Shown here: positions 40,723-49,593 of the stretch, one piece after another
Position numbering within the stretch: the stretch's first letter is position 1
Layout of the letters: each line of letters opens with the position of its first letter
From: Bin87 sp965203985
GTDB taxonomy: Bacteria > Chloroflexota > Dehalococcoidia > Lucifugimonadales > UBA3495
Direction of reading: 5' to 3'
DNA length: 64,000 bases
Assembly (NCBI GenBank): GCA_965203985.1
Contig: CBDBDS010000003.1
Span: 248,001-312,000 of the forward strand
Made by a program: the position numbers and the translations under genes
The notes under the pieces: model-generated
What the model saw: the letters and a program-made list of their open reading frames with translations, nothing else
Databases searched by the model: none
What the model was told of the DNA's origin: nothing

Positions 40723-40749
40723 GGGGCGGGTTCGAAACCCGCCCCTTTT
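40723..40749 (+). terminator. Rho-independent terminator
   Basis: GGGGCGGGTT and AACCCGCCCC with a three-base loop, followed by TTTTG. The same stem occurs at 30574. Confidence 0.85.
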
Positions 40750-40776
40750 GCGTTTGTGTGGTCCCGAGATTCGGAC

Positions 40777-43700
40777 CTACATGGTGAGCGACCGGTACAG
40801 CATGGGCAGCCGTTCCGGCAGGGCCCAGATGTCGTCCAGCACCTCGTAGTTGAGGTCACCGCACATAGTCTTCAGGTAGTCGTGGCCGGCCTTGTCGACG
40901 GTCAGGCAGAAGGGGTTGATTTCCTTGCGCTTGGCTTCCAACAGGGCCTGGTGGGTGTCGTGGACGGCGTATTCCTTTTCCACACCCTCGCGGCTGTAAC
41001 CCCGGTCCTGAGGACGACCGTCTGAGATCAGGAACATGATCTTGGTCGCCGCGTCCTGATTTTCCAGCTTGGTGATGGCGTGGCGGATGGCCGAACCCAT
41101 GCGGGTGGCGTGGAGCGGGGTCACCTTGTCGATGCGCCGCTTGATCTTGTCGTTGAACTGCTCCTCGATGTCCTTGATGACGTAGAACTCAACGTTCTCG
41201 CGGCCATAGCCGGAGAAGCCGTAGATGCCGTAGGTGTCGCCGATGGACTCCAGGGCGTTGATGAGGAGGGCGCAACTTTCGCGCTCGAGGTCAATGATGC
41301 GCTTGTAGTGGCGGCGCACCAGGCCCTCGCGGCGGCGGCGCAGCCAGACCATGTATTCCACCGGATCGTCCGGGGCGTCCCGGTCGTCCACGGAGTGGCG
41401 GCCTTCGTCGATGGCCTCGGCGGTGGACGCCGACATGTCCAGTAGGAAGACCACGGCGACGTCACGTTCGACGCGGTTGCGGCGCCAGTAGATCTTCTCG
41501 TCCGGGGGCACGTTCATGCGGAGGTCGGCCCAGGCTTCCAGGGCCGAGTTCAGATCGATGTCTTCGCCGTCGATCAAGCGGTAGGTCTTGCGCCAGGTCT
41601 CCGGCATGATGAGCTCGAACTGTCGCTTGATGTGCGCCAATAGCGAGGCGTAGTTGCGAAGGGAGTCGTTGTAGAAGTTGGGGTCGCCCTCGTCCAGGAC
41701 CTTCTCCTTGACGATGCACCAGCGCGGCTTGTAGTCATTGGCGCGGAAGTCCCATTCGTCGTAGACGAAGGTCTTCGGCTCCAGCGCTTCCAATTCGCCG
41801 CCGGCGTCGTCATCGTGGAGGATGGGACCGTAGCCGCGGCCAGGGTCGTTGGACGGTGGGGGCACTCCGGCTTCCTTCATGATGTTCTGGGCGAACATGG
41901 CCATGCTCTGGTCGACGTCGCCTTCCTGGGCGTCGAGTTCGAGTTCGGCGCTGTCCTGGAGCAACTGCTCGAGTTCCTCCTGGGTCATGGGCTCGGCGTC
42001 GCCCATCTCGCTCTGGTCCATCTGCAACTTGGTGAGCAACTGGACCATTTCCGGCTTGAAGTCGCCGCGATACTCAACGGGCTCAGGGGATTCGTAGGGG
42101 TCGCCCTCACCCTGCTCGCCATCTTGCTCGCTCATCTGCGCCTGCAGTTTGTCGAGCAGAGCCTGGTACTCTTCCTCGGAGAATTCGCCGGGATCGTCCA
42201 GGTCCTCGGGTTGGAATTCGTCCTCCGGTTCCTGCTGGTTCTGGAGGCGGGAGATGATCTCGTAGGCACGCAGGGCCGCTTCGGCGGTGTCCTCGATGGA
42301 CGCGCGGACGGTGCGCAGGCGGTGCATGATACGGGCGAGCATGATCGCTTCTTCCCGATAGTCCTGCGGCACCGGCAGACCCTCGAAGCGGTCCAGGCTC
42401 ATGTGAACCAGCAACTCGATCAGGGCTTCCTGCAGGGGTAGTTCCTCGACACGCGGGCGTTGGGTCAGGGCATCGCCCTGCACGTCCAATGCCGGTCGGC
42501 GGATGCCGGGGTACTCGGTCTTGATGCGATAGTCCAATCGGCAGTCTTCCAGCACGCTGAAAAGGTCGAAGGCCATGCGGCGGTCTTCGAACAGGGACAG
42601 GAACCGGCCGATGTCGGTGTAGACGCGCATGGTGCCGCCCGGACCGTCGCCGACTTCGATAGAGGGTACGGTGTCGGAGTCCATCAGTTGGAAGTGCTCG
42701 GCGGTGGCCGTGCGGATGGCTTCGATGCGGGCCTGGATCGCCTCTTCCATCGGGAACCGGCGATCTTCGAACACGTTGGCGGGACGGACGAAATCGAACT
42801 GGAAACTGCCGAATTCGAGGTGGGAGACCTGATGGGTTGCCACGACCTTGAACCAGGCGAAGTTCTGCGATTTGTCGTTGTAGTTGTCGATGACCGGGGG
42901 CAGGTAGACCTTGGTACCGTCGGTGGACGCAGTATCCTGGTCGACCCAGCCGATCTGGCGACGGACCAACTCGGCAGTGGAAAGCACCTCGATGTTCTCG
43001 CCGGACAGGGCGCGGGTGTAGAGACGCATGATGCCCTTGACCCGTTCCAGGTCCAGGCTGGAGGAAAGGGTTTCCAGCATGGATTCCGAGGTATTGGATT
43101 CGATCTTGAAGAATGCGATGCCGCTCTCGGGGTTCTCGTTGAGGAGTTCGACACCGTGTTGGTACCACTGGTCGAGCTGTTGCAGGGTGATCCGGTTGAG
43201 CACCGGGTCCAGGCTCTTCAGGAAGGGCGGGACGGCGTCCGGGGAGCTGGCAAGCAGGCCGTCGCACAGGTCGAGGATGTGGCCCTGGGAACCCGCGGAA
43301 ACGTGGGATAGGGCCTGGGCGCCGTCGTAGAGGAACCGGGAGGTGTCGCGGAGGCCCATCTTGGCGAGCTTTTCGCCGAGACGCAGGAACCGGCCGGTCT
43401 GGCCCTCTTCGACGTGCTGGAGCGCGCGGGGAGCCATTTCCAGGCAGGCCTTGACCTCGCGCCAGCTGCTGTCGGTGAGGGCGCGGGACATGGACAGGAA
43501 CGCCTCGCGCTCCCGACCCATGGCCGGCAGAACGTCGCGACCCAGTACCAGGCACTCGGCGGCGACATCGTAGGATTTATAGGACAGCGCCTCGATGAGT
43601 GACGCGAAAACTTCGACGTCCCAGAAGGGCAAGTTGCGCACCAGGTCGGGACTAACCTCGAAGAACCGCGCGGCCAGCGTGCTGGACTTCCAGGTGCCCT

Positions 43701-44085
43701 TGTAGAGCGAGCGGCCCAGCCCAGCCCAGCGCGGGATGTACTGGGGCCGTAGGTTGGTGACGATGGATGGGCTGGCCTTGAAGAAGGCAACCGCCAGAGT
43801 CGGTGAATCCTGGGACAGGTAGGTCCCACAGCGCGCCCACTGCATGAATGAAGCAAAGGCGAGAGACCGCGCAACCTCGGGGCTTACGCGGTAGTATTCG
43901 ACCGCGGACTCCCAGGAGCGGACGGTTTGGGTGCCGATGGCGACGCCCTCGCGGGCCCAGAGAGCCGTTTCCTCGTCACTGAAGGACTCGGCCATGGCGT
44001 CGGCGACGGCCTGGTAGGCTTCGGCAACTGCCGGGGGGAGTTTGGCCAGTTCGTCCAGCAGATCGCCTGTAGCGGAATTAGTCAA
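40777..44085 (-). CDS. NorD-like von Willebrand factor A protein, 1102 aa
   Basis: A large protein whose C-terminal third is a NorD/CbbO-type VWA domain: AVVFLLDMSASTAEAID is the MIDAS D-x-S-x-S, and SAIRHAITKLENQDAATKIMFLISDGRPQDRGYS the distal part. The middle contains acidic Glu/Asp-rich stretches (EPEDEFQPEDLDDPGEFSEE). The first 450 residues hold alpha-helical repeats (for example YRVSPEVARSLAFASFMQWA, RFFEVSPDLVRNLPFWDVEV). Such proteins pair with MoxR ATPases to insert metal cofactors or remodel enzymes, and the MoxR gene lies two genes upstream. A TTG start follows AGGAGGGCAC. The partner enzyme is not encoded in the window. Confidence 0.87.
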   Translation of the reverse strand: MTNSATGDLLDELAKLPPAVAEAYQAVADAMAESFSDEETALWAREGVAIGTQTVRSWESAVEYYRVSPEVARSLAFASFMQWARCGTYLSQDSPTLAVAFFKASPSIVTNLRPQYIPRWAGLGRSLYKGTWKSSTLAARFFEVSPDLVRNLPFWDVEVFASLIEALSYKSYDVAAECLVLGRDVLPAMGREREAFLSMSRALTDSSWREVKACLEMAPRALQHVEEGQTGRFLRLGEKLAKMGLRDTSRFLYDGAQALSHVSAGSQGHILDLCDGLLASSPDAVPPFLKSLDPVLNRITLQQLDQWYQHGVELLNENPESGIAFFKIESNTSESMLETLSSSLDLERVKGIMRLYTRALSGENIEVLSTAELVRRQIGWVDQDTASTDGTKVYLPPVIDNYNDKSQNFAWFKVVATHQVSHLEFGSFQFDFVRPANVFEDRRFPMEEAIQARIEAIRTATAEHFQLMDSDTVPSIEVGDGPGGTMRVYTDIGRFLSLFEDRRMAFDLFSVLEDCRLDYRIKTEYPGIRRPALDVQGDALTQRPRVEELPLQEALIELLVHMSLDRFEGLPVPQDYREEAIMLARIMHRLRTVRASIEDTAEAALRAYEIISRLQNQQEPEDEFQPEDLDDPGEFSEEEYQALLDKLQAQMSEQDGEQGEGDPYESPEPVEYRGDFKPEMVQLLTKLQMDQSEMGDAEPMTQEELEQLLQDSAELELDAQEGDVDQSMAMFAQNIMKEAGVPPPSNDPGRGYGPILHDDDAGGELEALEPKTFVYDEWDFRANDYKPRWCIVKEKVLDEGDPNFYNDSLRNYASLLAHIKRQFELIMPETWRKTYRLIDGEDIDLNSALEAWADLRMNVPPDEKIYWRRNRVERDVAVVFLLDMSASTAEAIDEGRHSVDDRDAPDDPVEYMVWLRRRREGLVRRHYKRIIDLERESCALLINALESIGDTYGIYGFSGYGRENVEFYVIKDIEEQFNDKIKRRIDKVTPLHATRMGSAIRHAITKLENQDAATKIMFLISDGRPQDRGYSREGVEKEYAVHDTHQALLEAKRKEINPFCLTVDKAGHDYLKTMCGDLNYEVLDDIWALPERLPMLYRSLTM

Positions 44086-44103
44086 GGCTCGTGCCCTCCT
44101 TTG

Positions 44104-44709
44104 TCAACTCGGCGTCTTTTTCAGCTCAGCATCGTTTTGCAGTTCAGCATCGATGGTATCGAGAAACTGGTCGAGGATTTTGGCGGTGGCTCCGTAGACC
44201 AGATGCTGCTGGTAGCCGTAGGAACGCACGGAAATCCTCTCGCCATTTTCGATCCGGGAGTCCCAGCGCAGGGTAGCAGGATCGCGAAGAACGTTGATCG
44301 GGATTTCTACAACCTCCGCGATTTCGTGGGAGCTGGGGCTGAACTGGTACGGATAGGGGATCGTCCCGACAAACACTTTGACCAGGAAATTGGAACGGGT
44401 GACGTTGTCGTCGAGGCGTCCCAGGATCGTTATGTCATTCCGGGCAATGCCCATCTCCTCTTCGGTTTCGCGTCGGGCGGTGTCCTCGAAATCCGCATCT
44501 TCCGGATCCCGGGCGCCGCCGGGGAACGACATTTCGCCCTTGTGGTGCTCAACCGTCATGGAGCGCTTGTTCAGCAGGACGCAGAACTCGCCGTCCTTGG
44601 GGTACAGCAATAGCATTACTGCCGCCGGCATAAGGCCTTCAGCGGCGGCAGTAACCTGCTGGCGGTTGGCCAGCGCGTTGCGGACTAGATCGAGGGTGAT
44701 TGCACCCAT
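44104..44709 (-). CDS. NUDIX CoA pyrophosphatase (NudL-like)
   Basis: A 201-residue Nudix hydrolase of the CoA-diphosphatase branch. VLLNKRSMTVEHHKGEMSFPGGARDPED is the UPF0035 motif that precedes the Nudix box in CoA pyrophosphatases, and TARRETEEEMGIARND carries the catalytic Glu residues. It would cleave CoA or acyl-CoA to 4-phosphopantetheine and 3',5'-ADP. It lies in a run with dephospho-CoA kinase (the last step of CoA synthesis) and the MoxR/NorD pair, with 14-18 base gaps, so it is probably in the same operon. Both CoA-related genes flank the MoxR gene. Confidence 0.9.
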   Translation of the reverse strand: MGAITLDLVRNALANRQQVTAAAEGLMPAAVMLLLYPKDGEFCVLLNKRSMTVEHHKGEMSFPGGARDPEDADFEDTARRETEEEMGIARNDITILGRLDDNVTRSNFLVKVFVGTIPYPYQFSPSSHEIAEVVEIPINVLRDPATLRWDSRIENGERISVRSYGYQQHLVYGATAKILDQFLDTIDAELQNDAELKKTPS

Positions 44710-44723
44710 TGGGGTTCCATCAT

Positions 44724-45632
44724 CTACTCAAAGATGGAGTACACCACCTCTTCGATGCTCCGCTGGAGTTCGGTCTCGTCGGACAGGGTCCAGACGATGG
44801 CCACCTGGCAGGCGCGGCGGGCGGGGATGCCCTGCTGCATCAACCTGCCGGCATAGATCAGGAGGCGCGTGCTGGCGCCTTCGGCAAGACCATGCTCCCG
44901 GAGGTTCCGGATCTTCTCACCGAGGCGCGCGAGGGCGTGGGCCTGCTCTTCGTTGCAGCCACTCTCTTTGGCCACGATCTCGGCTTCAACGTCTACCGGC
45001 GGGTAGTCGAACTCGATGGAGATGAACCGCTGACGGGTGCTGTGCTTCAGGTCCTTCAAGGCGCTCTGGTAGTGAGGGTTGTAGGAGATGCAAAGCAGGA
45101 AACGATCGTCGGCCTCGATGATGTTTCCGGTTTTCTCCACGGGCAGGATGCGCCGATGGTCGGTAAGGGGGTGGATCAGCACGGTGGTGTCCTTACGGGC
45201 TTCCACCACTTCGTCAAGGTACAGGATGGCCCCGGCCTTGACGGCGCGGGTCATGGGGCCGTCGATCCAGCGGGTGCCGTTGGCATCCAGCAGGTAGCGT
45301 CCGACGAGGTCGCTGGCGGTCAGGTCTTCGTGACAGGCAATGGTCACCAGCGGAACGCGAACCTCGCCCTCGCGCATCTCCTGCGCCTCGTTCCGAACCG
45401 TGGTGATGGGCCGGCCGAGTTTCCACGCCATGTATTCGACGAAGCGAGTCTTGCCGCACCCGGTGGGGCCCTTCAGCAGGACCGGGATGTGCTGCTCGTA
45501 GGCGGCCTCGAACAGTTCCAACTCATCGCCGACGGCGCGGTAGTACGGCTCGCTGCGGACCAGGAACTCTTCGATGGCGAACTCTTTGAAACTGGGTTCG
45601 TCTTCCAGCATTTCGATGTTTGCTTCAACCAT
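44724..45632 (-). CDS. MoxR-family AAA+ ATPase (CbbQ/NirQ/NorQ-like)
   Basis: A 302-residue ATPase. Walker A is KGPTGCGKTRFVEYMAW, Walker B is AGAILYLDEVVEAR, and the sensor regions are FLLCISYNPHY and QRFISIEFDYPP. VTIACHEDLTASDLVGRYLLDANGTRWIDGPMTRAV is typical of CbbQ/NorQ-type MoxR proteins, which activate Rubisco or nitric-oxide reductase with a VWA partner. The partner here is the NorD-like gene downstream. The ATG overlaps the stop of coaE by eight bases. No Rubisco or NOR gene is seen, so the client is open. Confidence 0.9.
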   Translation of the reverse strand: MVEANIEMLEDEPSFKEFAIEEFLVRSEPYYRAVGDELELFEAAYEQHIPVLLKGPTGCGKTRFVEYMAWKLGRPITTVRNEAQEMREGEVRVPLVTIACHEDLTASDLVGRYLLDANGTRWIDGPMTRAVKAGAILYLDEVVEARKDTTVLIHPLTDHRRILPVEKTGNIIEADDRFLLCISYNPHYQSALKDLKHSTRQRFISIEFDYPPVDVEAEIVAKESGCNEEQAHALARLGEKIRNLREHGLAEGASTRLLIYAGRLMQQGIPARRACQVAIVWTLSDETELQRSIEEVVYSIFE

Positions 45633-46242
45633 TGCCTTGATTTACCTTTCCTTTGATTCGAGCCTGCCACAGAGCGGCCACTTCGCTTTCCAATGCGACC
45701 AAATCGGCGGAGTTTTCGACCACCACGTCGGAACGCCCGTTGCGTTCTTCAGCCGGCATCTGCGAGTTGATTCGCTTTCTGGCTTCCTCTTCGGTCATTC
45801 CGTTGCGTTGACGCAGGCGTTCTACGACCACGTCGGCTGGGGTGTGGGTGGACCAGACTTCGTCGACCAGCTTATCCCAACCCGCTTCGAAGAGCACCGC
45901 AGCCTCCACCACCGCGACCGCAACGCCGTCCGCAGCGAGGCCAGTTTTGCGGTCCTCGACCATTCGAGCCATCAACGGATGCATGATGCCGTTGAGCCGC
46001 TCGAGTTGTGCCGGGTCAGCGAATACTATGGATCCGAGTTTGCGCCGATCGATTTCGCCTTCCGTGGTCAGTATGTCCTCTCCAAAGGCTGCAACGACCT
46101 GGCGCCAGGCTTCGGAGTTCGGAGCGTAAGCCTCGTGGCCCAGCCTGTCGGCGTCGATAATCGACGCGCCCTGCGCTCGGAGTAGCTCGGCAACTACGCT
46201 TTTGCCACTTCCAATACCGCCCGTTAGACCGATTGTAAGCAT
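45625..46242 (-). CDS. coaE: Dephospho-CoA kinase
   Basis: A 205-residue kinase for the last step of CoA synthesis. MLTIGLTGGIGSGKSVVAELLRAQGASIIDADRLGHEAY has the P-loop and the D-x-D-x-L-x-[HR] motif, VVAAFGEDILTTEGEIDRRKLGSIVF follows, and RLNGIMHPLMARMVE and WSTHTPADVVVERLRQRNGMTEEEARKRINSQMP complete the lid and core. The ATG at 46242 is used; an upstream start would add 19 unconserved residues. It is the first gene of the coaE-moxR-nudL-norD run. Confidence 0.93.
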   Translation of the reverse strand: MLTIGLTGGIGSGKSVVAELLRAQGASIIDADRLGHEAYAPNSEAWRQVVAAFGEDILTTEGEIDRRKLGSIVFADPAQLERLNGIMHPLMARMVEDRKTGLAADGVAVAVVEAAVLFEAGWDKLVDEVWSTHTPADVVVERLRQRNGMTEEEARKRINSQMPAEERNGRSDVVVENSADLVALESEVAALWQARIKGKVNQGNG

Positions 46243-46492
46243 GACCGCCCGAATTAATAGACTGCCGGGCATTCTAACAAGGCAGTAAACATCGGTCAAC
46301 CGAAACGTACGGCAAGGTAGTGTCTCTCTTTGAAATGCACGAGTTTGACGCCAGAAATCAGGTCAACTCGAGTAGTGCAATCGCCTCCTGACCGGAGGCA
46401 TTTGTGATTCAGCAGACCGAGAGCGCCATTGGCCGGGCTGTCCATGCTGCCGCGATGCGCGACGAAAGGATCCGGCGCTGGCTCGATAACCG

Positions 46493-46741
46493 TCAGTCGC
46501 CCCGCAATTCCCGCGAGATGGCCACCATCCCCTCGATTTCAGACATGACCGCATCGGCGAACGCCGGAGGGCACATGCCCTCAGCCACCTGGTGGTCCAA
46601 GACCTGGCGGAAGTTCACCAGGTAATCCAGCGGCACCTCGAACTCTCCGAGCGTGTGAGCCAGTACCAATTGCAGAGCCATGATGGTGCGGTTGGCGCGT
46701 TGAACTGTGTCCGCCAGCTCGAATAGGAATTCGTCGTCCAT
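46493..46741 (-). CDS. Small helical protein of unknown function
   Basis: An 82-residue acidic, helix-rich protein (MDDEFLFELADTVQRANRTI to AISRELRGD) without membrane segments or known motifs. GGGAG lies eight bases before the ATG. It starts 12 bases after the stop of the preceding membrane-anchored gene, so the two are likely co-transcribed. Its stop is followed by 250 bases with no gene before coaE. Confidence 0.5.
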   Translation of the reverse strand: MDDEFLFELADTVQRANRTIMALQLVLAHTLGEFEVPLDYLVNFRQVLDHQVAEGMCPPAFADAVMSEIEGMVAISRELRGD

Positions 46742-46753
46742 TTCATCACTCCC

Positions 46754-47056
46754 TCACCGGTTGGCGCAGGCCCGCAGGCGGTCAACGGTTGCGGACGTGT
46801 GCTGTCCCAATTCCAAGGACAGGTCAAAGACCGCTTTCTCGAATGCCGGATCGGGTAGCATTCCCAACTTTTCATATCGCGCCGCTGACCGTTCCACATA
46901 GACCCACAACCCCTCGCAGTCCTGAGCGAGCCGGGTTCGATCCGATAGATTGACCCGTCCGTCCCTCTCGTAAGGCTCTGCACTCCAACTGCAATACGAG
47001 ATGCCCCCCAAGACGATCAGCACAATTGCGCCGATCGACAACCACCCAGGCCACAT
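46754..47056 (-). CDS. Membrane-anchored small protein of unknown function
   Basis: About 100 residues with one N-terminal helix (WLSIGAIVLIVLGGISYCSW) and a soluble, helical tail with a Cys near each end (QDCEGLWVYVERSAARYEKL; LRACANR). The sequence GGISYCSW could be a weak lipobox, but lacks the usual leucine. The ribosome site is poor (GGAAG adjacent to the ATG). It pairs with the 82-residue protein downstream. Confidence 0.45.
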   Translation of the reverse strand: MWPGWLSIGAIVLIVLGGISYCSWSAEPYERDGRVNLSDRTRLAQDCEGLWVYVERSAARYEKLGMLPDPAFEKAVFDLSLELGQHTSATVDRLRACANR

Positions 47057-47600
47057 GCTTCCGCGCGGTGCCTCGTGTCTGACTTGCGATGCTGAACTGC
47101 CGTGGTGCTCAGGTCTTGACCTTCCGTAACGTCTCGCTCGACATCCGTTGCAAGTGACGTGGCGCCAATCGGATACCCAAAGAGTATCAGGCCAATATCG
47201 TAGTGCAACGCCGCAACCTGTTTTCGACGCCTGTGACCCGAATAGCCATGTCCGCGCATAGTGAACAGTGTCCCCACGGTCCGACATCCTGACATCTCCC
47301 TTTCTGGGAATAAACGGATGACGTTGACGAGCGGCGGGAATCTCGCCGCAACCCTCAACCCTAGCGCGGGCAGTCTGCGCCTGCGTCCGCGCTTTGTCAA
47401 CAAATTCTAGGCATTGCCAGGGCCTTTCGATTATTTGAGAGGAGCGCCGATCAGGGTCAGGGGACGTGATGGGTGGACGGCGTAGCGGCGCAAGGCGGCG
47501 GCGGGTTGCGTTTTGGTGTGGCTACGGGGTGTTAGCCTGGCGTATTTTGGTAGAATTGTGCTGAGCAGGATACGAGATCAACACGAACGGGAGGTCCACC
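47057..47600. other. Gene-free stretch
   Basis: No supportable gene or RNA is seen over 540 bases between the divergent small membrane gene and the cupin gene. Short frames in both directions are composition-driven. A -10-like TAGAAT is at about 47551. Confidence 0.35.
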
Positions 47601-47939
47601 ATGCCGATAGCCAGGCTTTACACCGGAGAAGACGGACAGTCGCACATCGAACAGATCGAACTGGAATCGCATCCCGAGTATGAGGCGATGCAGGCAGCGC
47701 AGGGGATCGTATTCCGCCGCGTTGAGCCAGGTCGTTTCAGCGACTGGCATTGCGCGCCGCGACGCCAGTTTGTAATCACGCTGGAAGGCGAGGTGGAAAT
47801 CGGGCTAGGCGACGGTTCGGTGCACCGGTTCGGGGCCGGCCAGGCCATGCTGGCCGAGGACCTGACCGGTCAGGGCCACACGACCCGGGCGGTGGGCGAC
47901 ACGCCGCGCTTGACCGCCACCATTCCGCTGGACGGTTAG
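47601..47939 (+). CDS. Cupin-fold protein
   Basis: A 112-residue single-domain cupin. FSDWHCAPRRQFVITLEGEVEIGLGDG matches cupin motif 1 (with H51 and C52 in the metal region), and GAGQAMLAEDLTGQGHTTRAVGDTPRLTATI matches motif 2 with His. GGGAGG precedes the ATG. Metal-binding ligands are incomplete compared with classical G(X)5HXH, so it may bind a metal or a small ligand without catalysis. It is followed by the P450 gene after 47 bases. Confidence 0.8.
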   Translation: MPIARLYTGEDGQSHIEQIELESHPEYEAMQAAQGIVFRRVEPGRFSDWHCAPRRQFVITLEGEVEIGLGDGSVHRFGAGQAMLAEDLTGQGHTTRAVGDTPRLTATIPLDG

Positions 47940-47986
47940 CGCCTTTACTGCGGGGAGCCGCCGGGTCGCGATCCACGAGCCTCGAC

Positions 47987-49387
47987 ATGATGACGTCCAC
48001 GGTGACATATCCGCCGCGTCCGGTGGTGGATCGGGCGGACCTCCCGCCCGGTCCGCCGGAGCTGCCGTTCATCGGGCAGACGCTGCGTTATGTCCGCGAC
48101 CCAATACGGTTCATGCTGGATTCGGCGCGCTATGGCGATCTGGTGACGCTGTCGGTCAAGCCGGCCCTGCTTTTGATGGTCAACCACCCCGACCTGATAC
48201 GGGATGTGGTGGTCACAAACCACCGCCTGGTGGGCCGGGGCCCCAACACCGATGTGCTCAAGTACGCGATGGGCGAAGGGCTGGTGACCGCGGGGCCGGT
48301 GGAACATCTGCAGCAGCGTCGGTTGATGCAACCGCAATTCCACCGGGGCCGGGTCGAAGGGTACGGCGAGTTGATGCGCGACTACGCCGCGCATCACCGG
48401 GCGACGTGGCGCGACGGGCAACGGGTGGACATGGCCCGGGAGATGGGAGCGCTGACCCTGAGGGTGGTGGTCAAAACGCTGTTTGGGCTGGAACTCCCGG
48501 ATGACGTGCGACGGATCGGCGAGGCGTTCGAGCTGATCAACAACTACCTGGTCAGACGGGTGAACCAGCCGCCCAAGCTGAGGAGACTCATGCACCGACT
48601 GCCGGTGCCGTACACGGTGCGGTTCCGACGGGCGCGGGCCGAACTTGATCGGATCATTTTCGGGCTGATCTCCCAGCGGCGGCAGAGATCGACCGGCGAG
48701 GACGATCTGCTCTCCCTGTTGCTGGACGCCCGGCTGGAGGACGAGGAGGGCGTTGGACAGCCACTGACCGACCAACAGGTGCGCGACCAGACGATCACGA
48801 TGTTTGCGGCCGGGCATGAAACGACGGCGGTCTGCCTCACCTGGACCTGGTACCTGCTAGCGACTAACCCAGACGCGCAGCGCCTTTTCCACGCGGAGTT
48901 GGATGCCGTTCTCGGCGGCCGGGCGCCGGAGTTGTCGGACCTAGCGAACCTGACCTACACCGATAAGGTGGTTGCCGAATCGTTGCGGCTGTACCCTCCG
49001 ATCTGGTTCTGGTCGCGGATGGCGTTTCACCCCTTTGAGCTGGGCGGCTATCAGATCCCGCCGGGTGCGCTGCTGGCGGCGCCGCAACTGGTGATCCAGC
49101 GTGACGCGCGCTGGTTCGACGATCCGCTGGAGTTCCATCCCGAACGGTGGACGGAGGAGTTCCGGGAAAGCCTGCCTCGCTACGCCTACTATCCTTTCGG
49201 CGGCGGGCCGCGCCAGTGCATCGGCGAGGGCTTCGCGATGATGGAAGCCAAGATGATCCTGGCGACGCTGGGGCAGCAGTGGAAGGTTCGCCACGACCCG
49301 AAGCACAAGGCGGAGATGCTGCCGCTGATTTCGCTCCGGCCCAAGGGCGGGATGCCCATTTTCCTGGAGCGACGGACCAACGGATAA
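47987..49387 (+). CDS. Cytochrome P450
   Basis: A 466-residue P450 monooxygenase. The I-helix motif is FAAGHETTAVCLTW (A-G-x-x-T), the K-helix is VAESLRLYPP (E-x-x-R), EFHPERW is the meander, and the haem loop is FGGGPRQCIGEGFAMMEAKM with the axial cysteine. LPPGPPELPFIGQTL at the N-terminus is the proline-rich hinge; no membrane anchor is seen, so it is soluble. The family resembles CYP102/CYP110-like fatty-acid or terpene hydroxylases. No ferredoxin or reductase gene is adjacent. The ATG at 47987 is followed by a second ATG; a longer upstream frame lies in the cupin gene and is not coding. Confidence 0.93.
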   Translation: MMTSTVTYPPRPVVDRADLPPGPPELPFIGQTLRYVRDPIRFMLDSARYGDLVTLSVKPALLLMVNHPDLIRDVVVTNHRLVGRGPNTDVLKYAMGEGLVTAGPVEHLQQRRLMQPQFHRGRVEGYGELMRDYAAHHRATWRDGQRVDMAREMGALTLRVVVKTLFGLELPDDVRRIGEAFELINNYLVRRVNQPPKLRRLMHRLPVPYTVRFRRARAELDRIIFGLISQRRQRSTGEDDLLSLLLDARLEDEEGVGQPLTDQQVRDQTITMFAAGHETTAVCLTWTWYLLATNPDAQRLFHAELDAVLGGRAPELSDLANLTYTDKVVAESLRLYPPIWFWSRMAFHPFELGGYQIPPGALLAAPQLVIQRDARWFDDPLEFHPERWTEEFRESLPRYAYYPFGGGPRQCIGEGFAMMEAKMILATLGQQWKVRHDPKHKAEMLPLISLRPKGGMPIFLERRTNG

Positions 49388-49407
49388 GGGCGACCGATGG
49401 GTCGCCC
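49388..49407 (+). terminator. Hairpin after the P450 gene
   Basis: GGGCGACC (49388-49395) and GGTCGCCC (49400-49407) form an 8-bp stem with a four-base loop directly after the stop; the following AAGTCTT is a weak T tract. Confidence 0.5.
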
Positions 49408-49429
49408 AAGTCTTGCGTTATGGCTCATT

Positions 49430-49503
49430 TGGCTGCCCCGCCTGGGCTCGAACCAGGGCTTACAGCTCCAAAGGCTGACGTGCTACCGCTACACCACGGG
49501 GCA
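49430..49503 (-). tRNA. tRNA-Gln (TTG)
   Basis: The acceptor TGCCCCG pairs with CGGGGCA, the anticodon arm is TCAGC-CTTTGGA-GCTGT (one T-T pair) with anticodon TTG, the T arm is CCTGG-TTCGAGC-CCAGG, discriminator G73, CCA encoded. A TATAAT -10 box is at 49513-49518 on the minus strand. Confidence 0.93.
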
Positions 49504-49593
49504 TTCGTTGTCATTATAGCATTTGGTTCGAATTCGGCCGTTTTTCGTGCGATATACTGCCGCTGCAAACCCAATTTTTGAGCAGGTGACGTT

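Noticed and set aside
42107..43555. A 482-codon frame shifted within the NorD-like gene
   Set aside because: Out-of-frame shadow on the same strand; Arg/Pro-rich without motifs.
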